NCBI GenBank assembly: GCA_032622095.1
Contig: CP136065.1
Location: 114,803,195 to 114,867,194 of the forward strand
Source: Siphonodentalium dalli
Lineage: Eukaryota > Mollusca > Scaphopoda > Gadilida > Siphonodentaliidae
Direction of reading: 5' to 3'
DNA: 64,000 nt
Made by a program: the position numbers and the translations under genes
In this document: piece by piece, positions 40,701 to 55,700 of the stretch
Numbering within the stretch: the stretch's first letter is position 1
How the letters are laid out: every line of letters begins with the position of its first letter
Notes under the pieces: generated by a model
What the model saw: only the letters and a program-made list of their open reading frames with translations
Database searches by the model: none
Told to the model about the DNA's origin: nothing

Positions 40701-43700
40701 TTCTGATCATCATGAAATTTGTCATGGATGATAATATTGACATGTAGATGGGAACGAGTAATTTTGGGGTCATTCGGCCCAAAAACATGGCCTCCAGCAG
40801 CCATCTTGGATTTTACTCTTTGTATGACTAAATTCTTTAGCACGGGCTGCAGGTCGTACCTTTAGTCTGATCATCATAAAATGTGTCATGGATGTTAACA
40901 ATGACATGTAGATGGGAACGAGTAATTTTGGGGTCATTCGGCCAAAAAACCTGGACGCCAGCAGCCATCTTGGATTTTACTTTTTGTATGACTAAATCCT
41001 TTAGCACGGGCTACAGGTTGTACCTTTAGTCTGATCATCATGAAATTTGTCATGAATGTTAATAATGACATGTAGATGGGAACGAGTCATTTTGAGGTCA
41101 TTTGGCCGAAAAACATGGCCGCCAGCAGCCATCTTGGATTTTACTCTTTGTATGACTAAATCCTTTAGCATGGGCTACAGGTCGTACCTTTAGTCTGATC
41201 ATCATAAAATTTGTCATGGTTGTTGAAATTGGAATGCAGATGGGAACGAGTTATTTTGGGGTCATTCGGACAAAAAACATGACCGCCAGTGGCCATCTTG
41301 GATTTAAAAATTTAATCCATTAGCACGGGCTACAGGCCGTACTGTTTGTCTGATCTTCATGAAATTTGTCATGGATGTTAATATTGACATGTAGATGGGA
41401 ACGAGTAATTTTGGGGTCATTCGGCCCAAAAACATGGCCGCCAGCAGCCATCTTGGATTTTACTCTTTGTATGACTAAATTCTTTAGCACGGGCTACAGG
41501 TCGTACTTTTAGTCTGATCATCATAAATTTTGTCATGACTGTTGAAATTGGAATGTAGATGGGAACGAGTCATTTTGGGGTCATTCGGACAAAAAACATG
41601 GCCGCCAGCAGCCATCTTGGATTTCAAAATTTAATCCATTAGCACGGGCCACAGGTCGTACTGTTCGTCTGATCACCATGAAATTTGTCATGGATGATAA
41701 TATTGACATGTAGATGGGAACGAGTAATTTTGGGGTCATTCGGCCAATAAACATGGCCGCCAGCAGCCATCTTCGATTTTACTCTTTGTATGACTAAATT
41801 CTTTAGCACGGGCTGCAGGTCGTACCTTTAGTCTGATCATCATAATATTTGTCATGGATATTAACAATGACATGTAGATGGGAACGAGTAATTTTGGGGT
41901 CATTCGGCTAAAAAACATGGTCGCCAGTAGCCATCTTGGATTTTATTCTTTGTATGACTAAATCCTTTAGCACGGGCTACAGGTCGTACCTTTAGTCTGA
42001 TCATCATAAAATTTGTCATGGTTGTTGAAATTGGAATGTAGATGGGAACGAGTCATTTTGGGGTCATTCGGACAAAAAACATGACCGCCAGCGGCCATCT
42101 TGGATTTAAAAATTTAATCCATTAGCACGGGCCACAGGTCGTACTGTTCGTCTGATGATCATGAAATTTGTCATGGATGATAATATTGACATGTAGATGG
42201 GAACGAGTAATTTTGGGGTCATTCGGCCAAAAAACATGGCCGCCAGCAGCCATCTTGGATTTTACTCTTTGTATGACTAAATTCTTTAGCACGGGCTGCA
42301 GGTCGTACCTTTAGTCTGATCATCATAAAATGTGTCATGGATGTTAACAATGACATGTAGATGGGAACGAGTAATTTTGGGGTCATTCGGCCAAAAAACC
42401 TGGACGCCAGCAGCCATCTTGGATTTTACTCTTTGTATGACTAAATCCTTTAGCACGGGCTACAGGTTGTACCTTTAGTCTGATCATCATGAAATTTGTC
42501 ATGAATGTTAATAATGACATGTAGATGGGAACGAGTCATTTTGAGGTCATTCGGCCGAAAAACATGGCCGCCAGCAGCCATCTTGGATTTTACTCTTTGT
42601 ATGACTAAATCCTTTAGCATGGGCTACAGGTCGTACCTTTAGTCTGATCATCATAAAATTTGTCATGGTTGTTGAAATTGGAATGTAGATGGGAACGAGT
42701 TATTTTGGGGTCATTCGGACAAAAAACATGACCGCCAGCGGCCATCTTGGATTTAAAAATTTAATCCATTAGCACAGGCCACAGGTCGTACTGTTCGTCT
42801 GATGATCATGAAATTTGTCATGGATGATAATATTGACATGTAGATGGGAACGAGTAATTTTGGGGTCATTCGGCCAAAAAACATGGCCGCCATCTTGGAT
42901 TTTACTCTTTGTATGACTAAATTCTTTAGCACGGGCTGCAGGTCGTACCTTTAGTCTGATCATCATAAAATGTGTCATGGATGTTAACAATGACATGTAG
43001 ATGGGAACTAGTCATTTTGGGGTCATTCGGCCAAAAAACATGGCCGCCAGCAGCCATCTTGGATTTTACTCTTTGTATGACTAAATCCTTTAGCACGGGC
43101 TACAGGTCGTACCTTTAGTCTGATAATCATGAAATTTGTCATGGCTGTTGAAATTGGAATGTAGATGGGAACGAGTCATTTTGGGGTCATTCGGACAAAA
43201 AACATGGCCGCCAGTGGCCATCTTTGTTTTCAAAATTCAATCCATTAGCACGGGCCACAGGTCGCATTGTTCGTCTGATCATCATGAATTTGTCATGGAT
43301 GTTAATATTGACATGTAGATGGGAACGAGTCATTTTGGGGTCATTCGGCCCAAAAACAAGGCCGCCAGCAGCCATCTTGGATTTTACTCTTTGTATGACT
43401 AAATCCTTTAGCACGGGCTGCAGGTCGTACCTTTAGTCTTATCATCATAAAATTTGTCATGGATATTAACAATGACATGTAGATTGGAACGAGTCATTTT
43501 GGGGTCATTCGGCCAAAAAACATGGCCGCCAGCAGCCGTCTTGGATTTTTACTCTTTGCATGACTAAATCCTTTAGCACGGGCTACAGGTCGTACCTTTG
43601 GTCAGATCATCATAAAATTTTGTCATGGATGTTAACAATGACATGGAGATGGGAACGAGTCATTTTTTAGCTCAACTTTACTTTGTAAAGTTTGAGCTAT

Positions 43701-46700
43701 TGCCATGGCTTTGTCGTCCGTCGTCCGTGTGTGCGTGTGTACGTAAGGCGTCAACAATGCAGGCTACAGGTCGTACCTTTCGTCGGATCATTATGAAATT
43801 TGTCATAGCTGTTGACATCAACATTTAGACCAGAATAATTAATTTTGGGGGTCATTCGGAAAAAAAAACATGGCCGCCAGTGGCCATATTGGATTTCAAA
43901 ATTCAATCCATTAGCACGGGCTACAGGCCGTACTGTTTGTCTGATCTTCATGAAATTTGTCATGGATGTTAATATTGACATGTAGATGGGAACGAGTAAT
44001 TTTGGGGTCATTCGGCCCAAAAAACATGGCCGCCAGCAGCCATCTTGGATTTTACTCTTTGTATGACTAAATTCTTTAGCACGGGCTACAGGTCGTACTT
44101 TTAGTCTGATCATCATAAATTTTGTCAAGAATGTTAATAATGACATGTAGATGGGAACGAGTCATTTTGGGGTCATTCGGCCAAAAAACATGGCCGCCAG
44201 CAGCCATCCTGTATTTTACTCTTTGTATGACTAAATTCTTTAGCACGGGCTGCAGGTCGTACCTTTAGTCTGATCATCATAATATTTGTCATGGATATTA
44301 ACAATGACATGTAGATGGGGAACGAGTAATTTTGGGGTCATTCGGCTAAAAAACATGGTCGCCAGCAGCCATCTTGGATTTTATTCTTTGTATGACTAAA
44401 TCCTTTAGCACGGGCTACAGGTCGTACCTTTAGTCTGATCATCATAAAATTTGTCATGGTTGTTGAAATTGGAATGTAGATGGGAACGAGTTATTTTGGG
44501 GTCATTCGGACAAAAAACATGACCGCCAGCGGCCATCTTGGATTTAAAAATTTAATCCATTAGCACGGGCCACAGGTCGTACTGTTCGTCTGATGATCAT
44601 GAAATTTGTCATGGATGATAATATTGACATGTAGATGGGAACGAGTAATTTTGGGGTCATTCGGCCAAAAAACATGGCCGCCAGCAGCCATCTTGGATTT
44701 TACTCTTTGTATGACTAAATTCTTTAGCACGGGCTGCAGGTCGTACCTTTAGTCTGATCATCATAATATTTGTCATGGATGTTAACAATGACATGTAGAT
44801 GGGAACGAGTAATTTTGGGGTCATTCGGCTAAAAAACATGGTCGCCAGCAGCCATCTTGGATTTTATTCTTTGTATGACTAAATCCTTTAGCACGGGCTA
44901 CAGGTCGTACCTTTAGTCTGATCATCATAAAATTTGTCATGGTTGTTGAAATTGGAATGTAGATGGGAACCAGTGTGGGAACGAGTTATTTTGGGGTCAT
45001 TCGGACAAAAAACATGACCGCCAGCGGCCATCTTGGATTTAAAAATTTAATCCATTAGCACGGGCCACAGGTCGTACTGTTCGTCTGATGATCATGAAAT
45101 TTGTCATGGATGATAATATTGACATGTAGATGGGAACGAGTAATTTTGGGGTCATTCGGCCAAAATACATGGCCGCCAGCAGCCATCTTGGATTTTACAC
45201 TTTGTATGACTAAATTCTTTAGCACGGGCTGCAGGTCGTACCTTTAGTCTGATCATCATAAAATGTGTCATGGATGTTAACAATGAGATGTAGATGGGAA
45301 CGAGTAATTTTGGGGTCATTCGGCCAAAAAACCCGGTCGCCAGCAGCCATCTTGGATTTTACTCTTTGTATGACTGAATCCTTTAGCACGGGCTACAGGT
45401 TGTACCTTTAGTCTGATCATCATGAAATTTGTCATGAATGTTAATAATGACATGTAGATGGGAACGAGTCATTTTGAGGTCATTCGGCCGAAAAACATGG
45501 CCGCCAGCAGCCATCTTGGATTTTACTCTTTGTATGACTAAATCCTTTAGCATGGGCTACAGGTCGTACCTTTAGTCTGATCATCATAAATTTGTCATGG
45601 TTGTTGAAATTGGAATGTAGATGGGAACGAGTAATTTTGGGGTCATTCGGCCCAAAAAATGGCCGCCAGCAGCCATCTTGGATTTTACTCTTTGTATGAC
45701 TAAATTCTTTAGCGTGGGCTACATGTCATACCTTTAGTCTGATCATCATAAAATTTGTCATGAATGTTAATAATGACATGTAGATGGGAACGAGTCATTT
45801 TGGGATCATTCGGCCAAAAAACATGGCTGCCAGCAGCCATCTTGGATTTTACTCTTTGTATGACTAAATTCTTTAGCGTGGGCTACATGTCATACCTTTA
45901 GTCTGATCATCATAAAATTTGTCATGGATGTTAACGATGACATGTAGATGGGAACGACTCATTTTGGGGTCATTCGGCCGAAAACATGGCCGCCAGCAGC
46001 CATCTTGGATTTTACTTTTCTCTTCATGTCTATAAACATGTATTAGATATTCAACTTTCCACATTCCTAATGGCTCCATTGACTGTAATACATTAAATTA
46101 TTCCCTTTCCCAAGTTGAGCTACAGTGTCATTGACACTTTCATTTGTATATGAGTTCACATGACCAGTATCTAGAACGAGTTCGCAAACCAGGTCCGGCC
46201 AGATATTTTCAGCAGAGTTATTGGACTTTGTTTATTATTTTTGTCGAATTTACCAAATAGCAAATAGACGACGTCACAGGGCTCATTTCCACAAATCTCA
46301 ACGGATTTAAAAGATATTTGGTATATGAGTTCACCTGACCATTACCTAGAATGAGATATTTTTACGGGAGTTATTGGACTTTGTTTATTATTTTTGTCGA
46401 ATTTACCAAATAGCAAATAGACGTCACAAGGCTCATTTCCACAAATCTCAACGGATTTCAAAGATATTTGGTATATGAATTCACCTGACCATTACCTAGA
46501 ATGAGTTCGCAAGCTAGGTCCGGCAGGATATTTTTACTGGAGTTATTGGACTTTGTTTATTATTTTTGTTGAATTTACCAAATACATGTAGCAAATAGAC
46601 GACGTCACAGGGCTCATTTCAACAAATGTCAACGGATTTAATAGATTTTTTGTATATGAGTTCACATGACCAGTATCTAGAACGAGTTCGCAAACCAGGT

Positions 46701-49700
46701 CCGGCCAGATATTTTCAGCAGAGTTATTGGACTTTGTTTATTTTTTTTGGTGCAAAAGGACGACGTCACAGGGCTAATTTCCACAAATGTCAACGGATTT
46801 AAAAGATTTTTTGTAAATTCGTTCCCCTGACCAGTACCTAAAATGAGTTCGCAAGCCAGGCTTTTTGACAAAATCCCACCTCTTGTTTAGCACATACAGA
46901 GAATGCAAACATTATTGAGAATGCACTTCCCCAACTGCACAATTCGGTGGGGAATACCGCCGTCTGCGACTGCTTGTTATACTTGAAAGGTGACACTACA
47001 GCTTTGAATTGTGCCGACTGTCACTGTGTTCAATGAACTGAATGCACTTGCCCTTGAATCTGATTGAACCAATGGGGAGTTGATTGACAATCTCTGGAAA
47101 CCAGGGAACCTAGGGCATTTTAGTCAGCGATGTTCTCTGGGATGTCATTTGTGAGCATACTTTGTTTGCATAAGTATACTTAGATATTACTAGTACAGGC
47201 TATCGCATATCATGCAAAAGAATGCTGAATGGAACTCGATATTATCAAATACTTAACTTGTTCTGAGTCCTGAATTTGTGGGTATGGGCACACCTTTGTG
47301 ATTGCTATCCACGCTCTCGAAGTTTGATGAAACTTATATATAGTTTCCTTTTTAGCTCAACTTTACTTTGTAAAGTTTGAGCTATTGCCATGGCTTGGTA
47401 TCCGTCGTCTGTGTGTGCGTGTGTGATGCGTCAACAATTTCCTTTAGTACGGGCTACAGTTCGTACCTTTGGTCCGATTATTATGAAATTTGTCATGGAT
47501 GTTGACATTGACATGTAGATGGGAACGAGTCATTTTGGGGTCATTCGAAAAAAAAAATGGCTGCCATCGGCCGTCTTGGATTTCAAAATTCAATCCATTA
47601 GCACGGGCTACAGGCCGTACTGTTCATCTTATTGTCATGAAATTTGTCATGAATGTTAACAATGACATGTAGATGGGAACGAGTCATTTTGGGGTCATTC
47701 GGCCAAAAAACATGGCCGCTAGCAGCCATCTTGGATTTTACTCTTTGTATGACTAAATCCTTTAGCACTGGCTTCAGGTCGTACCTTTAGTCTGATCAAC
47801 ATAAAATTTGTCATGAATGTTAATAATGACATGTAGATGGGAACGAGTCATTTTGGGGTCATTCGGCCCAAAAACATGGCCGCCAGCAGCCATCTTGGAT
47901 TTTACTCTTTGTATGACTAAATCCTTTAGCACGGGCTACAGGTCATACCTTTAGTCTGATCATCATAAAATTTGACATGGATGTTAACAATGACATGTAG
48001 ATTGGAACGAGTCATTTTGGTGTCATTCGGCCAAAAAACATGGCCGCCAGCAGCCGTCTTGGATTTTACTCTTTGTATAACTAAATCCTTTAGAACAGGC
48101 TACAGGTCGTAACTTTAGTCTGATCATCATAAAATTTGTCATGGATGTTACCAATGACATGTAGATGGGAACGAGTCATTTTTGGGTCATTCGGGCAAAA
48201 AACATGGCCGCCAGCAGCCATCTTGGATTTTACTCTTTGTATGACTAAATCCTTGAGCATGGGCTACAGGTCGTACCTTTAGTCTGATCATCATGAAATT
48301 TGTCATGGCTGTTGAAATTGGAATGTAGATGGGAACGAGTCATTTTGGGGTCATTCGGACAAAAATCATGGCCGCCAGTGGCCATCCTTGATTTCAAAAT
48401 TCAATCCATTAGCACGGGCCACAGGTCGTACTGTTTGTCTGATCATCATGTAATTTGTCATGGATGTTAACAATGACATGTAGATGGGAACGAGTCATTT
48501 TGGGGGTCATTCGGCCAAAAAACATGGCGCCAGCAGCCATCTTGGATTTTACTTTTTGTATGACTAAATCATTTAGCACGGGCTACAGGTCATACCTTTA
48601 GTCTGATCATCATGAAATTCGTCATGGATGTTAACAATAACATGGAGATGGGAACGAGTCATTTTGGGGTCATTAGGGTAAAAAACATGGCGCCAGCAGC
48701 CATCTTGGATTTTACTCTGTGTGTGACTAAATTCTTTACTGCTCATTTTTACACTCCATTTTAATCTCTCTATTCATTGCTCATCACAAAAAAATTAACT
48801 TCTTTACAAAGTTGAGCTACAGTGTCATTGACACTTTCATTGTGAGAATTATCGGGGATTATGGCCCTTTTAAGACTTAGAATCCTGTCAATTTCTGGTT
48901 TCCGGATGATAACTTTAGTTTGTGTGATCATTTCTGAATCAAATTTGGTATATGAGTTTATCAGCTCAAAATACAGATCAAGTTCGAATATGGGTACGAT
49001 CCACCCATTTTTGTCTGGTTGCTCTCAAATATGGTATATTGATTTCTTATATGAAAATATAATATAAACTTTTTTCCGATGATTTCTTATATAGTTTGCC
49101 GTGTACGATTTCAGGGGACACTGGTTGGATTGTTCTGAAATTTAGCATCGGATTTAGGGTCCTTGTTATTTTTTTCAGAAAAGCTGATGCCCCCAATGAA
49201 ACCACTTTTTCGGGGGACACTGTGGCCGGACGCCTATTATTTCCAGCTAAAACTACAGGCCAAGGTCGAATATAGGTTCTGTCTAAATTATTTTCACATG
49301 AATTACGACCATTTTTCAACTTAGAATTTGACTGCATTTTGGTATTGAAATTAGGGGTATATCAGATATTCTTCAAATGTAAGCTCAAATTATTATTTTG
49401 TTTTTCGGTAGTACAATTCAAAATGGCCAAAGAGCATATTTTGCCACGCCCTAGGGATGCTCTTGTTTTGAATGAGATGTTTCTGCAACAACCCGATTAG
49501 TTGACGGGTGTACAAAGATTGCAGATAACTGAGCGAACCTTATTATTTTCTAAATATGTGTTACTAGTTGAGTGCCACACTTCGGTGCCTTACAGGTTCA
49601 AGTGAAAGTGATGCAAATCTGGTCTGATGATGATGAAGCAGAGGATGCTGAGACCGGAGAGAATATAAAGCTGAAGTTGGCAGGAGTAGAAGAGGAGGTA

Positions 49701-52700
49701 TACCATTTTATCAGTTCTGTGTCAGATGTCTTAAAGACACACATAGTGTTCACGCTTATTATTTTATATATTATTATATATGTAGAGTTCACAGAGTCAT
49801 AATGTCTTTTGATTGGACGAAGCGTGATCACATGTCAGAGCTAGATAAAATCTTACATATATTACTTGCCAGTTGACATCACAGTTGGGGCGAGGCGAGA
49901 ATTATGGCAAGTGAACTATCACCTGGGCTATGACTTTTACAACCCTGGTGATTTCTCGGTTGATGCAAGGTGAGAATTTTGTCATATGTAACCAAAAACT
50001 ATTTGGCTGCCTTGTGGTGGAATTGTATACACTTATTGACTAACTTGGGATCAAATAGTAGTGTTGAAATGACTAGGGTGTTTTGTAGTCCACTAATCGG
50101 CAGCCCTTAGTTGACGCCTAATATATATAGAATGATCAAAATCCCACACAGGATTATCAAAGTATTATCTTAGACATCGAGGATTTGCCCAGTTCAACAT
50201 TTTAGATATGCAATTTTTAACAGCTGTTTGTCATCACAAAGTGATGTGAAACACTCCGGTAGGGTGATCAAATAGAAATGGAGAATAATCGTATTTATTA
50301 ATGCAGTGACTGCCGATGGTGAAATCATTTTCATTAGTTTAATGCCGATAGAAGCGTCCCGATTCGAGTAGTAAATATTTACAATTTAGCGTAGTTCAGA
50401 CAATGCTTTCTATAGAGTGGTACTTGAGATTTTCAGTGATGTTAGTAGAATGCTACGTTCCCCCAGTTGGCGTAGCACCTGAGTACTAACTTATTAGTTT
50501 CACGCACCCGAACAATTACATAATGTGTCTTAAAACATGCATATTTATCATTATATTTATCAATGTTGGCAGCCTATAGTGACAGGTAAGTATCATGAAC
50601 ATCACTCATATCATATAATATTGGGGTAAACTTCAGCGTTGAAGTTATGTTCGCGTTCGATCATGGCGAAGTAACGGTCATAAATACTACAGAGAGACTT
50701 AAAAATAGCTGGATGAAACAAGCTTCCTAACTTCCAGTGCATGTGCACTCTATTTTGCGCCCGATGATATCACAACTGTGCATGATATCCGGTTCTATGT
50801 GTGTAACATTTTTACCCAGTCAGGAGTGTGTGATCACGTAGTCACATCAGGATTGGTTTGATCTTGCACCAGTCACCACATCATTAAAACAATCATAACG
50901 TTTATTGTAGAATGTCATAGATCAAACATGTCTCACTTTGAATATGTCAAAGTCTACAGTAACTCTGCTGACGTGATTTAGCCGAACAATGATTGTCCCA
51001 AAGAGACCTCAAAGGTGTCCCGCTATTCCAGCTATTAACAGGTCGCTATCCCTCTCGTGATGGTCTGAATATCTAGATCAGCCACATGTTTTTATAATAT
51101 CGTAACCGCGACCAGGCAATTGCATTTGGGGTTCATCGCAACTGTCTGTGCTTTATACACACAGGCGACGATAAATATGGAAGTATACTGCACGCATCAA
51201 TGATTGCTGCCAATGAAACGTTTACCTTTCTGGGAAATATGGCGATTAGTCGACTAGTAGATTATTAATCAATTCTCACCGAAATTCTAATCAACATCGA
51301 CTAATCGTATCAACGCTATCGAATAGCGAGAACCATGGCCTCTGTAAGTAGTTTAGAAGACACAATCAAATGAAAATAGCTCTCGGTATTCCACCTCAAC
51401 AGTCCAAATTTTTACCAGAGTTACGGCCCTTTGTTGTACCCCAAATTCGGTGGACTATCGCAATCGGCTCCATCCGTTTGTCCATCCCATTCCTTGTCCG
51501 GATTGTAACTTGAGCGATATTTAACAGAATTTCTTAATATTTGGTATGTCTTTCGTAATTGACAAGACGCAGTTCCAAGTTTGGTTTTGGTCCGATGATT
51601 TAGACTGAGTTATGCCCCTTATTGTCCACCGTAAAATTTATTTTCGGGGGACTTTTGTAATCAGCTCCATCCATCGTCCGTCTGTGCGTTCGTCCGGAAT
51701 TATAACTCCAGTAATGATAATCCGATTTGATTGAAACTTGGTATGTAGGTGTCTCAACCAAGCACACATGTGCTCTGTAATTCTGGGTTTGATCCGATGT
51801 TCTTTTGTGGAGTTATTTCCCTTTTTCAACTTTTTTTTACTTAGAAAATTTCTCACTTTTTCGGTTTCCGGATGATATCTCAAGTTATGATCGTTTAATT
51901 GCAAATACCGTTTTTGTGTGGATCAGTCATATCAAGGTACAGATTGAGTTCGAATTTGAGTTTGATCCGATGATTTTTCCTAGAGTTATGGACTTTTTTT
52001 CAACTTAGAATGTTGTTTTTTTTTTGGTTTCCGGATGATAACTCAAGTTTGGACTGTTCAATTGAAAATCCTGTTTTTTTGTGAGTCATTGATATCAAAA
52101 TACAGGTCAAGTTCGAATTTGAGTTTGATCCGATGATTTTTCTCAGAGTTATGGCCTTTTCGACTTAGAAAATTCAATTTTTCTTGTTTTTTCTTTGGTT
52201 TCCGGATGATAACTCAAGTTTGGATTGTTTAGTTGGAAATTCTGTTTTTTTGTGGGTCGTTCATATCAAAATACAGGTCATGTTCAAATTTGAGTTTGAT
52301 CCAATGATGTTTCCCAGAGTTATGGGCCTTTCGACTTTGAATTTTGTTTTTTATAATTATTTGTATGAGGGAACCTTCATGGTGTAATCAACTCCTCCTA
52401 CAGTTTTGATCGTAGATATTTGAAACGGACATGGCTCATTCGAACCCTAAAATTTATGTGTACGTAATTCGAGAAAAGGGGTCTCAAAACATGCATATGC
52501 AAACTATTCCAGAGCTAATTCGTCGATATAGCGATAAAAAAACTCGTTTTGTTAGTTATATTTTTGCGTAAATTTGATATCGTTTCGCTGTTCCCGTTAA
52601 ATTCTTTTTATCAGTCGATCTTCCGAGTGATGCCGGCAGCGCTCGTGCGTTTTCAGAAATTAAAATGCATTCTCGGTACCGCCATGTTTGTGATGTAATA

Positions 52701-55700
52701 TTTTCCAAGTTTCCCCAGCGTCTCTATCATTTTCGGTACGCGATGTGTTTCCGTTGGATCCTATTTGTCCATGCGAGAATAATAACCTCTGTTGACAAGG
52801 ATGTGACGATAGAACGGTTTTCCAGTTTGTTACACAATGTCAACATGAATTTTAGTCATTTACATTGATCCTTGGAACACATTGATTTTTCTCAAATATA
52901 CTCTAATCGCAATTTTGAGGGCAATAATTTTCAGTTGAGTGTGTCGATGAACTGCAGTTAGTTCAATTCCGTAGTTCTTTTTAAAGGGACTCAATCCGAT
53001 CAGACAGTCCCCATACCACCAAGATACAACAGCAACAACATTTCTTCAAAATAGGCTTTAGTTATCAGAATTTATATATTGCAACAATATAATGCTAATC
53101 ACTGTCAACTATGGTATCAAATTTCCCAAAACTTGTTGTTTATCAACATTTTGTTCAACAAAATATGGCAGTATTATCACTAAAGTATCAAAAAATTTGA
53201 CCGTATTATACCACTTGAATTTAGAGTTATCCATCTTCATCTGATATTTTGTCTGAGACCCTCCGTTTGACCACGTGTTTTTGAGCCACATATTACACAT
53301 CTTGAGAAATAACAAACTTCAACAATCGATATCTGATCACTCTGAGCTCGAGTCAAATATTTTTAACCCCCGGAACGAAACAAATAGTAATTTAGGAGCG
53401 TCTGATCGGATTGAGTACCTATACCCAGGTGGTGAAAAATAAAAGATATCAAAGATCGATATCGACGAGATGTGGGAAAAGGGCAAACATGTAAGACCTC
53501 CATGTCATGGGTAAATGCTGAAAAGACAAAATAGTTTTGACCTAGAAAATATTTGGACTAAGTTGGTTTTTATTCCATTTTGAAGAGGAATAATAATCAT
53601 ATCCTCTAAAACATATCAAAAATTTTATAAATCCGCTTAGCGCAAAATGTTCTATTCAAAATGGCATCCATGATGACAATCGGTAATGCAAAATGCTGAT
53701 TTTCTGTGCAACGTGTCTTTAGGTGCACCAACTATCGCCAAGTTAGCAATAAAATTAAATATACACAAACAATGCTTAGTCGTAAACCATATAATTATGA
53801 GAATGTCTGTCCCAACATGGCCATATCACACCTGTTACCCCATTTGATATTGGAATAGTTACAAAATCGACATGAAAAATAACGCCAAAAAACAGCGTCT
53901 TCACCATCGGTTTCAGTAGTAGAATAGGATTAAATTTATTTTTAAAAACCAGTGCAGCTAATATATTCTTAGTAAATATCGTTCTTCAGTAAATAGTGTA
54001 TTCCACTGTGTACGTAGTTCACGAAGATCCCAGCTCGATGTTGCATGAAATATGTCACTTTGTTGAGTTTGATTAGCATCCTTTACAATCATTAAATTTC
54101 TCACGGGTAATCAATTCAATGTTTATTTTTATGTCGACTCAAAAAAGTCAGACAAATCATACACTCTGGAGTTGTGACCACCCTATTGTGAAATATATTA
54201 TTAAGGAACAAGTAATAAATAAATAAATATATATAGTCACTGAGTTTTTTTTTCAATGCTATAAAGTTCTCCGTCAGAATATTAAAACGTTCCCAGAGTA
54301 TAAATTCAGGACATTATCTAATACTTGGCGACCCATTCCTATATTCTATAAGAAATATATTCAGCATATACTGCAAATCATGCAATTTACTACGATAATG
54401 ATTTGGATTGAAATTTAAATACAAATGCATCTCACATAATTACTTATTATACATGTATAAGTAACATTATGTTCCTTTCTGAACCCCCTCTCCCAATCGC
54501 ACCATCGCCTTGTCTCGGATAAATTCAGAATGACCGTCCTATCATTAAATTCTCGTCAACAGAGACCATTTTTCTCACAGGGACACATACGATCAAATTG
54601 AAACCCCTTTATCGCGTACCGGAAGACGCTGGGGAAGCTTATTTACGAATACACCCGGAAATCCTCGGCTGTTGTCGGTGATTGCATCATTCAAAAATGG
54701 CAGCTAGGTTGGAAATAATGTTCGGTACCCGAACATTACCATTTTGTTGTAATTTTCATGACTTGAATGCGTCTTTATGGGACATATATTGGTCGTAGAA
54801 AGGTAGTTTGGGTATTTATCTACCTATTTTGATACTGGGAAAATTTCAAAAGCGAATATTATTTTGTGTATTTTGGAGCGCAAACCGCCATGTGGCTTTA
54901 AGCAATATTCAACATAATTTCTTGATATTTGGTACGTGGTTCACATCTGAGAAGACGTAGGTCAAGTTTGAATTTGGTAATGGTGTGATGCTTTTTGATG
55001 GAGTTATGCCTCTTTTTCAACTTAGAAATCACTGCTTGAGAAGACACAGGTCAAGTTCAATTTTATTCAGCTTAGAAATAATAATATATGTTGTCTAAAT
55101 GAATTTATAACGTGCATATTTTCCCACGACCTTGCGATGCTCTTGTTCCAAATATCGTTAAAAACATGTCTACCAGTGGCCATCATGGTCTTCACATTTT
55201 AATCCATTGGCAGACCCTGCAGCCCACAATTACCGGTATTTGAAAAATGTTTTGAAAATTTACAGGCATGTTTAGGATCACCTCTTGATGGGAACTATTT
55301 AATTTGAACGATTTCCGACAGTCCTTCGATTTTAAGGCGCGCAATTGCGCCTGCGCGCCTTGGCGCGCGCGGATCTAAAAACCAGCAAGTTATTAAATGC
55401 GCACACCGAAAATATCAAATGCGCGCATCGGAATTTGCAACCAGTGAACGAGATTTTAACAAACAACACACCAATGGTTAAACGCCAACAAGACTATTCA
55501 CCATGTATCTTTCTCAGCAGTGATGACGTTGATTACGAACCTGGTAGCAAAGATCAAAGCGGCGTCTTTCGCACTCAATGATTGGGGTGACACCTCGTCA
55601 CAACTACTGCACGTGCGAGTTCCCGCAAAAAGCAGACTGACTTTGGCGGCAGCGTTTATGTTTCACCTTGCAGTATTTCGAGGATTCATTTGGACAAATT

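Noticed and set aside
43751-44146. 131-codon minus-strand open frame and dozens of similar 60-97-codon frames ([19 protein letters not shown] type)
   Set aside because: They are translations of the 160-bp repeat unit on either strand, recur with unit periodicity and share no known protein features.
38492-46144. CRISPR-like or centromeric satellite array
   Set aside because: Units are about 160 bp with no spacer structure, and the array has element-type ends; it is a eukaryotic HINE-like expansion.
49698-49802. Extension of the 49596 exon to 49802
   Set aside because: The residues after VEEE do not match eRF3; gtatac at 49698 restores the frame to the exon at 58407.
53109-53315. 68-codon minus-strand frame in the 2-kb inverted-repeat element
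   Set aside because: No recognisable domain and it lies between inverted repeats of a probable MITE.
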